This document shows positions 56,750 to 64,000 of a DNA stretch of 64,000 nt, in pieces. How positions within the stretch are numbered: the stretch's first letter is position 1; the number at the start of each line of letters is the position of its first letter. The stretch is taken from the NCBI RefSeq assembly GCF_002234675.1, contig NC_019876.2, positions 13,948,829 through 14,012,828 of the forward strand, in the 5' to 3' direction. Origin of the DNA: Oryzias latipes (taxonomy: Eukaryota; Chordata; Actinopteri; Beloniformes; Adrianichthyidae). Under the pieces are notes generated by a model that saw only the letters and a program-made list of their open reading frames with translations, was not told the origin of the DNA and did no database searches. The translations under genes and the position numbers were made by a program.

Positions 56750-57714
56750 CACACCCCCCAAAAATCAATACACAGAACTAAAGAACCTGATAAGGAAAAA
56801 GAATCCTTTAGTTTTTAAGCAGTACCTCCACATTTACAGGAAATATAAAAAAAAGACTACAATATTCTAGCTTTTAAATTTGTATTTTTTTTACTTTTTC
56901 TCATACAATTAGTTAGACAGTTAGAAACACAGATTTCTGACAGTTTATATCCACTGCCTGGGATTGAATAGAAGTTTTAGTTTGTTAATACGAAAGAAAC
57001 AAATCAAAATCACAGCAAAAAAGCGTAGCAAATGAACAATTTTGAGCTTTTAACTGTAAAATGTTTAATTTTTCCATTTAGCAAAACATCCATAAGATGA
57101 TATGTGCAATTCAGTGTTTTGTTTTTATATTTTATCAAAACAAAACAAAAAATATGTGGTTGTTTTTTTGTATATGCCAAACTAGCTTGCTCTTAATGGG
57201 GTCTGATTTCATTCTTTGAAGAATTCCTGCTTCCTGAAACTGATCTGTGCACGTGGTATAAGGGGTCAAAGGTTACCTGAAGAATCAATACACTTCACTT
57301 ATGACCTCTATTATTAACGTGAATTATTTAAAGTAACGTATGCCACCAAAAACAAGATAAAACCATAGCTAAACACATTTAAGTCATCTACAATTGACCC
57401 CTTTAATAAAAGCTTAAAACTGATTCCATAATTATTTTTCTTTTAAATTTAAAAAGCGTTCAAATGACAAGAAATTAAGCTCTATCGTTAGCATAGGTGG
57501 AGGATCTTAGCTTAACAGTTCGCGATAAAGGTCAGTCTAAACTGGTTACACGTAAACAAAAAATACAGCTAGTACAGCAACTCTATAAACGAGCATAAAA
57601 AGTTTAGGAAAAATAAGCTCTTGTGTGTTTACTTAAAAGTTCGTCGTTTGTCATGAACAGTGTGAGAAAAGCTGGAAAGCCGCCATTCAAACTGGTTCTG
57701 CGTTAAAGGTTTAC

Positions 57715-57905
57715 CTTGACGTGTCCAAAATAATATGAGACGTGGAGGGGAAAAAGACACAGCCGGTTGAGTCACTGCTAACTCTGACACCCATATGCTA
57801 CTGTGGCTAGCTACGAAAGACAGCAGAGAGATAACTAACCGAGACGGGACAGCAAGGACTGAAAATGGTTCAACCAAAAGCACCGGGGCAGTACACTTCC
57901 GCTAC
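57715..57905 (-). promoter_or_regulatory. Probable noncoding first exon and promoter of osbp2
   Basis: On the minus strand a strong donor GTCAAG|GTAAAC ends at 57715. The first coding exon begins after acceptor-like sequence near 56770-56785 (CCTTATCAG). An ETS-type motif GCGGAAGT lies at 57902-57895, just upstream. Together these suggest the transcript starts near 57.9 kb. The start site itself is inferred. Confidence 0.5.
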
Positions 57906-58738
<833 letters not shown>

Positions 58739-58997
58739 TTTTTTATGAGGGACATGAATGGCAGGTTTACTGCTTTTTGTCTGATAACGAATGCTTTTCT
58801 ACATCAACATTGTTGTTGTTGTTTATTGTTTGTTTATTGTTTGAAGAACAACAGACAAATGATTTCCGCAAACCCTTTTATCATTTTTTATGTTTGATTG
58901 GGTAGTTTTAGAAAATCATTAGATATAACATCACGAGACAATACGACCTATGTTTTTAATTTTAAAAAAGCAGATCACACTTAGAAGGACAGAAAAG

Positions 58998-59073
58998 CGA
59001 CTCCGGTGGGCCTCGAACCCACAATCTTTGACTTGCTATATTTTGGTCCAGAAGTCCAATGCGCCCATGGGAC
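58998..59073 (-). pseudogene. tRNA-Arg(TCT) pseudogene, 5' part lost
   Basis: The 3' half matches the intact gene at 59498-59586 (GTGGGTTCGA in the T arm, CGGAGTCG 3' end, TTGGACTTCT in the anticodon arm). The D arm and 5' acceptor strand are replaced by unrelated sequence after ATTGGGCGCA-type positions, so no acceptor stem can form. Another B-box-like AAGTTCGAGTCCCG on the + strand at about 59113-59126 marks a further tRNA-like remnant. Confidence 0.6.
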
Positions 59074-59311
59074 GAGGTAAAGTTACCACGAATTGGACAG
59101 ACTAATGGGTCGCAAGTTCGAGTCCCGTCTTGAACGTGTACAATATAAGAGTTTATTTGGCCTCGTGGCTTTCATAATCTGTCTGCCATGTTCATGTTTT
59201 GTATTGTTTGAAAACGAATAAAAACAACCAACAAACGATTTTCGTAAACGCTTATTTGTATGATTCATTATATGTTCGATTGGGTAGTTATAGAACATCA
59301 TGAGACATGAG

Positions 59312-59425
59312 GCCCTGCAACAGACTGGCGACCTATCCAGGTGTCCTTAGCCTCTGGGATAGGCTTCGGCAGCACCGTGACCACGAAAGGGAACGAACGG
59401 TTTAGAAGAAGAATGACTGAATGCT
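59312..59425 (+). repeat. L2/SINE 3' tail fragment
   Basis: CCCTGCAACAGACTGGCGAC followed by a TGGGATAGGCTTCGGCAGCA-type block and a tail with GAATGACTGAATG reproduce the fish L2/SINE 3' consensus. The 5' part is missing. Confidence 0.65.
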
Positions 59426-59497
59426 ATCATGAGACAGTACGACCCATAGTTCTAATACGAATATCGGTTAAAATGCACGAAGGACAAAAAAAAAATG

Positions 59498-59586
59498 CGA
59501 CTCCGGTGGGACTCGAACCCACAACCTTTGAATTGCTATGCTTTTAACCTAGAAGTCCAATGCGCTATCCATTGCGCCACGGAGCC
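59498..59586 (-). tRNA. tRNA-Arg(TCT) with intron
   Basis: The minus-strand sequence begins GGCTCCGTGGCGCAATGGAT and ends in a CGGAGTC acceptor strand with discriminator G. The acceptor stem GGCTCCG pairs with CGGAGTC (one G-T pair). The D arm contains GCGCAATGGATAGCGC, the anticodon stem TTGGA/TTCAA encloses CT-TCT-A, and the T arm is GTGGG-TTCGAGT-CCCAC. About 16 extra bases after the anticodon position 37 (GGTTAAAAGCATAGC) form an intron, which is usual for vertebrate tRNA-Arg-TCT. A T(9) Pol III terminator follows at 59487-59495. CCA is not encoded. Confidence 0.93.
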
Positions 59587-59642
59587 ACCTGTTGCATCGA
59601 TGCCACCACTGCATCTTTAAACCACCGAGAAGCAATTCCACC

Positions 59643-60186
59643 GGTGTAGGTACCAGGTATATTTGGCCTGCAATAACTGTTCGGGGACCTTTAGACTGAG
59701 AATAACGTCACACTACGGTGACCCCATTTGGACAAACTACGTAGCGTCCACATCTGCTCGGGCTCTACATATTTTCATTTCACGTTTCCTTTTTTTAAAT
59801 CTAAAGTTATTTTCCCTCATAAATTGTGACTGACAGTATTCTTTGTAATGTTTACAAAGAGATTTTGCCATAATCCAGTTGTTTATTCCAGTTTAAGTGC
59901 ATCCGTGGCAAAAAAATTTGTTAGCACGGCTTTAAAAAATAATAAGCGAACATGCATTGAATAATAATCATAACAATAATAAAAGTCCGTTTACAAGATA
60001 ATCTATGTCGTAGCTCTGTTTGTTAAAAACCGCATATCTTCTATGGTAGTACCGTAATTTGTCCAGACCAATCACTATCTCAAACGTCATCGGACCAAAG
60101 GACAGCCTATCACATAATGTGATGTCAGCCTTAGCCCCAGCACCCCGAACGGTTATTGCAGGCCAAATAGTTTTGGTACCTACACC
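59643..60186. mobile_element. Foldback or MITE element with ~44-bp inverted ends
   Basis: The left arm GGTGTAGGTACCAGGTATAT through CTGTTCGGGG (59643-59686) is mirrored by 60143-60186. It differs only at a few bases over about 44 positions. The interior of about 455 bp is noncoding and partly inverted-repetitive (GGACAAA/TTTGTCC). No flanking duplication is certain. Confidence 0.75.
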
Positions 60187-60419
60187 TGTAGGTATTGAAC
60201 ACAAGGTGGCGCCAAAGGATAGTAAAAACAATTTGGTTGATATTTTCCCAATATTTTATTTTGGAAAAAGATGAGCAATATTATATAAGAAGATGAATGT
60301 TATCTTAAAAAAAAATCATACATAAGATAAGGTTTACAAATATTACAAAGTTCTTTAAAAATCCACAATTTCTTCAATGGAACATTATTACAAAATAATG
60401 TCGTAAAAATATTACTTTA

Positions 60420-61008
60420 ATGTTTTTAAAATCTGTTTTATTTCATGCTCTAAAACGAGCACTTGTTACATTTAGTATCCCGGAGACTAAACGTGCGCGC
60501 GCGGGGTCGATATCCATCTTGTATCCAGTGTCTCTTGATGCATCCTGCCATCAACCGGAAGTGTCGGGGATTCCGCTCAATTTATCGTTCCCAAACGGGC
60601 ATTTGTGCGTGGAGACTGGGCAAAAGGAATCCGCATCTCCTCGGTCTCCGCCGCCATCCGCGCTGTTCTGGTTCCCCGTCGCCGTGCTCTATACCCTGCG
60701 CGGGACATGCTCCATCAAGTAAGGCCTTTACCATCGCAGACATGCGTCTTTGCAATGAAATTGAAAGGGAAGGGTGTGTTTGGTTATAAAAAAAAACAAA
60801 ATAAGTTTTTCAATCCCTGGTTGATGACTCTATTTTGTCTATAGGTCTGCGCAGTCGCCGCGAACGCCTGCCTGGACGCAGGAGAGGATTAGGTTACCGT
60901 TGCCCGCAAGGGGGATTATTTGATTGGCCTCCTGTCACAGTAGCGGCTTTTGGTGATCTTTTTATTTACAATCAAGAAAAAGAAAAAAAGCAGGTATGCA
61001 AAATGTAA
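60420..61008 (+). CDS. Candidate two-exon gene with basic 114-aa ORF (possible tug1-type locus)
   Basis: A CpG-rich stretch (about 60480-60720) carries a YY1-like CCATCTTG at 60514-60521. An ATG at 60538 opens a frame to the donor CATCAA|GTAAGG (exon end 60718). The acceptor TGTCTATAG (exon start 60845) continues the same frame to TAA at 61006. The product is Arg/Cys-rich in the first half and ends with LFDWPPVTVAAFGDLFIYNQ and a Lys/Glu tail. Unspliced, the frame closes within 24 codons of the donor. A second donor, CAG|GTATGC, ends at 60993, so a further exon may exist. I do not recognise the protein. In mammals the TUG1 noncoding RNA, which can encode a small basic protein, lies near OSBP2; that is the basis for the suggestion, and homology is untested. 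Confidence 0.4.
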
Positions 61009-61563
61009 AAAAAAACAAAATCCCACAAAAATGGTTCGCTGTTGTGCCCATTCTTTGTCGCTGCAGTTGTTTGCAGCCCTATGTGTGTTTTAGGTAGATA
61101 ACAAAAGGAACCAGAGCAGAAATGCGGAAAGAATGTTGATAATCCTAAAGGCGCGAGGGCGTCTTTGTATAACATACTGTACTGGTGGGCTTTGAGCCTC
61201 TGCGCTCAAAATTATAATTATTTGCGCAATCTTTACGCACGTGAATGCTCCTGATAACTGGAGCATAATATATAGAGTTAGGTTACAGTACCCAACCCCC
61301 TCTCCTCTGTGTGTGTTTTGACTGCCACAGCATGTTTTGGTTTCAGGCAGATCGTGCCCTTTTGTCCATCCAGGCCTGACTGGACTTTTCAGGGACAGAC
61401 TCTCCCTATGAGAGAATTTGCCTGCTGGTTCCACCAGCCTCTCTGGTTTAACTCACCTCTTGAATTTTCATAAAGCCACACTCAGGAGAAAAAACATTCC
61501 CTTTATTTTCATAAACTTTGTTGTTTGTGCCGTTTTTTTCTTCCTAAACCTAATTTTATTTTC
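61009..61563. other. Region downstream of the candidate gene, nothing certain
   Basis: No credible ORF is present. If the 60.4-61.0 kb transcript is a long noncoding RNA, this could belong to it, but no exon boundary is compelling. Confidence 0.3.
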
Positions 61564-61582
61564 GGGGGGGGGGGGGGGGGGG
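61564..61582. repeat. Homopolymer G(19)
   Basis: This is an uninterrupted run of 19 G. It is a G-quadruplex-capable and error-prone tract. Confidence 0.95.
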
Positions 61583-61778
61583 ATATCAATAAACATTAGG
61601 ATTATTTGCAGAATTGTGTTTATTTTTTTCCTTTAAATTACAGTATTTAAAATGATCACTTGTGCATTGGTTTGTACTGTTGTTCGTTGTTAGTGTGTTC
61701 GTCTCTGAAGAACTTTGCACAAAGAAAAGGTTCAAATTGCAGCTGGGACCTTTCTGTGTGGAGTTTGCATGTTCTCTA

Positions 61779-62184
61779 TTGACTGTACATGAGAACTGGA
61801 CTAAGTAACCCTTCCCCCCTGACGTTCCAAACAGGTAGTGCGCACTGGCTCCAAGACTTCTATAGAGAAACGAACAGATGTGATGTGTGTGTTCTTGCTA
61901 ATCCTTTTTTTTTCCATGACATTATTTACAGTAATGCAAGTTATTCAAGATATAAACCAACCAGTCAGATTTTTCAATAATGTCAAGCTTTCAAAATATT
62001 GGATTGACAGATTCTCCCATGCACACTTTCAAGTGGAAGGGGTGCAGATTTCCTATTAGGTCACTCCTGATTGGCGGTAGTGGTTGCCATAAAAACGTAG
62101 TCTTAGATTAATTTGGACCAATCTTTCGTCTGGATCCAACATGTTGACGTCTGTAGAGCACACAAAATTTGGGCACTCTCTGGC
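61779..62184. mobile_element. CATTGACTGT MITE, copy inserted in the retroposon (one end decayed)
   Basis: The left end ATTGACTGTACATGAGAACT matches the ends of the 62383-62858 copy. It shares CTGATTGG and GTGGTTGCCAT blocks, in opposite orientation. The right terminus is diverged. Confidence 0.6.
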
Positions 62185-62221
62185 TTCCTAGTCATTGGTG
62201 ATGCTGAATTGTCCTCTAGAC

Positions 62222-62287
62222 GTGTGTGCATGTGTGTGTGTGTGTGTGTGTGTGTGCGTCCGCGTGTGTGTGCCTGTGTGTGTGTAT
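62222..62287. repeat. (TG)n microsatellite
   Basis: This is an imperfect dinucleotide run inside the L2/SINE remnant, where such elements commonly carry a TG-rich segment. Confidence 0.85.
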
Positions 62288-62382
62288 AGTAGTCTTCAAT
62301 ACACTAGTGAACTGTTCAGGGTGTACTTTGCCGTCACCTGACAGTACCTAGAACAGGCTCCAGCAACCCCTTGACCCTGAAC

Positions 62383-62858
62383 CATTGACTGTGTATATTG
62401 GAACTGGTTTGGGTAAGTTGGAAAATGACTTACCGGTAATTTCGGCTCCAACCAAATTAAAACAATTCAGGCGCCTTTTTTTGCGATACAGACGTCACCA
62501 TGTTGGAACCAGAAATCATCAGTAAGCAGTGATTGCTCTGAGGTAGTCTGAGCCATCATTTCTATGGCAACCACTCTCACCAATCAGGAGTGATCTTGTT
62601 GGAAGTTCACACCCCTACCACTCAAACTTTCAACACAAAGCCACATACTTTATTAAATAATCTTATTGGCCAGTTTCTAACTTGCAATACACAAAACACA
62701 TCTTGAAAAAAACTAGAATAAACAAGAAAATGTTTTTAAAAAAAGGTAGCAGAGCAAGAATAATTGTTCTGGCAACTAGAATGACTGAGTATTAGCTATA
62801 GGATTGTTACGTTATATGGGGAGGAGTCACACAGTCCAGTTCTTAAATACAGTCAATG
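62383..62858. mobile_element. CATTGACTGT MITE, complete copy with flanking duplication
   Basis: It starts CATTGACTGTGTATATTGGA and ends with the inverse of CATTGACTGTATTTAAGAAC. The flanks are CCTGAAC at 62376-62382 and GCCTGAAC at 62859-62866, consistent with a 7-8 bp target duplication. The site lies exactly inside the conserved 'gaccctgaacagga' tail of the host retroposon. Confidence 0.75.
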
Positions 62859-62895
62859 GCCTGAACAGGAACAAGTTGGTTCAGTAAATGGATGA

Positions 62896-64000
62896 ATGGA
62901 TTTTCAGTGTAGTGTAAATCAGTAACTGTAGGATGCAGTCAAGTGACCGTTTGGTGTTTTTGTGGGTGATTTGAAGCCAGTTGAATAGCTTCGCTGACAT
63001 AAGCAACTTGACTTTTACAAAAATGTCAGGGATCAACATGTTGCTCAACGTTGTTTTGGAGTTAAAGATTTTGGTGGTCATCTGACTATCTGTATACCAT
63101 GATTTTAAAGCAGTTGGGTTTAGTTTATTGATACAACACCAGCTTACAACAAAAAGTACTAATAACAGTTCATTCCAATATGGCCCATTTGCCTTTAATA
63201 TATGTGTATTTTAACAATTAATAGTTAGGTAACCCTCAGTTTGTGGTGTAATCTCCTACTGCAGAATCAACATTTTATATTCAATATAAAATTTAATTAT
63301 GTGTATATAATGGCAAGCAAAATGAATTCCTTGTATTTTAAGTTCCACATGAAAACATTATATAAATCTAGTCAAATGTTAACTGTTAAGAAAAAAAAAG
63401 AATATACAGTGGTTTAAAGGAAAAGTTGGAGCAAACCTGGCTTTTATGATGGTATTCATTTTACAGAAGCATGTCAGGGAAACACCTCATTCCTACATCC
63501 AATGACTTAAAAAAAGGTCACTATTCACAGACTTGATAAAATCTGGGCTTCTATTAAACCTGACCATCTTTACTTTAATACAACGGTTTTTGCTAATAAC
63601 AATCAGGGCTAAATATCTTTTTTTAAAAGTAGATGTCTGGGAATGTGCATATGAGTACATATGAAAACATATGTTTTCATGTTTCTATCATACAAGCATT
63701 AAGTTCTCATGTGTTCTTTGAACAAAACTTGTACAAATCTACAGTTTGGGGCGGGAAAAGAACTACCAGAAGACATATTTTCTTCTGTTGAAACTGTTCT
63801 GCACAATGACCCCAAGCATTGTCCTGCTGCACAACCTATCCTCTTTTGAGCTTTTGTTGACGGTCTTAAATCTTTCTGCAAATATTTTTGATAAACTTTG
63901 GAATTCCAAAAAAATGTTGAAGAACTACAGTATTTTCAGTTGTAAAGTTGGTCCATTTTTACACTGGAGTTACAGGGACGGCTTTAGCTAGCGGTTAATT
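62896..64000. other. Right flank, no gene seen
   Basis: AT-rich DNA with short ORFs that lack protein-like features. Around 63700-63900 there is sequence of repeat character (GCACAATGACCCCAAGCATT) that I could not assign to a family. Confidence 0.4.

Larger units (their letters stand above)
61665..62895 (+). mobile_element. L2/SINE-type retroposon split by two MITE insertions
   Basis: Three pieces of one fish L2/SINE 3' region occur in order. The first is 61665-61778, with AGGTTCAAATTGCAGCTGGG and GTGGAGTTTGCATGTTCTC. The second is about 62185-62382, with GGCACTCTCTGGCTTCCT and ending CCTTGACCCTGAAC. The third is about 62867-62895, AGGAACAAGTTGGTTCAGTA then AATGGATGAATGGAT. The gaps are filled by two members of the CATTGACTGT MITE family. 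Confidence 0.7.

Noticed and set aside
59064-59140. A second tRNA on the + strand
   Set aside because: A B-box-like sequence is present, but the T stem and acceptor stem do not pair, so it is at most a remnant.
63699-63881. 60-codon minus-strand ORF near the right edge
   Set aside because: No recognisable motif is present. The sequence looks like a degraded interspersed repeat and the frame is short.

Overview
The window looks like teleost fish nuclear DNA. The genes are split by GT-AG introns and encode vertebrate families. The AT-rich intergenic DNA is full of short inverted-repeat transposons, tRNA-headed SINE/L2 tails and long microsatellites. The species cannot be named from the sequence. 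All gene identities below come from recognising protein motifs and exon structure; no database search was run.

Layout. (1) 1-24047, + strand: the 3' part of a giant secreted or cell-surface mucin. One exon runs from beyond the left edge to 20093. It holds about 104 units of a 60-residue Ser/Thr/Pro repeat, then a unique Ser/Thr-rich stretch. Nine small exons follow, encoding three SEA modules and a short hydrophobic C-terminus. (2) 24048-28006: AT-rich intergenic DNA with a probable solo LTR and the promoter side of the next gene. (3) 28007-33053, +: cldnd1 (claudin domain-containing 1), four coding exons, 263 aa; its third intron is packed with transposon copies. (4) 34859-38542, -: acy3 (aspartoacylase-like N-acyl amino-acid deacylase), six coding exons, 338 aa, convergent with cldnd1. 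(5) 41219-56749, -: osbp2-type oxysterol-binding protein, fifteen coding exons, 755 aa, with a noncoding first exon near 57.7-57.9 kb. (6) 57.9-64 kb: a repeat-rich flank with GATA and AT microsatellites, an intron-containing tRNA-Arg(TCT) with a broken copy beside it, a large inverted-repeat element, and a CpG-rich two-exon transcript candidate at 60.4-61.0 kb. Spliced, that candidate gives a 114-codon basic reading frame.

For cldnd1, acy3 and osbp2 every splice site was placed by hand. In each, the phases match and the summed coding length is a multiple of three, which supports the models. The genes do not form a pathway. The mucin acts at the cell surface, cldnd1 is a four-pass membrane protein, acy3 is a cytosolic zinc hydrolase, and osbp2 moves lipids at ER-Golgi contacts. 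The most unusual items are the mucin, with its recently expanded repeat array and possible GPI-type end, and the unannotated spliced basic ORF near 60.5 kb, which may be the fish counterpart of the TUG1 locus (a hypothesis only).
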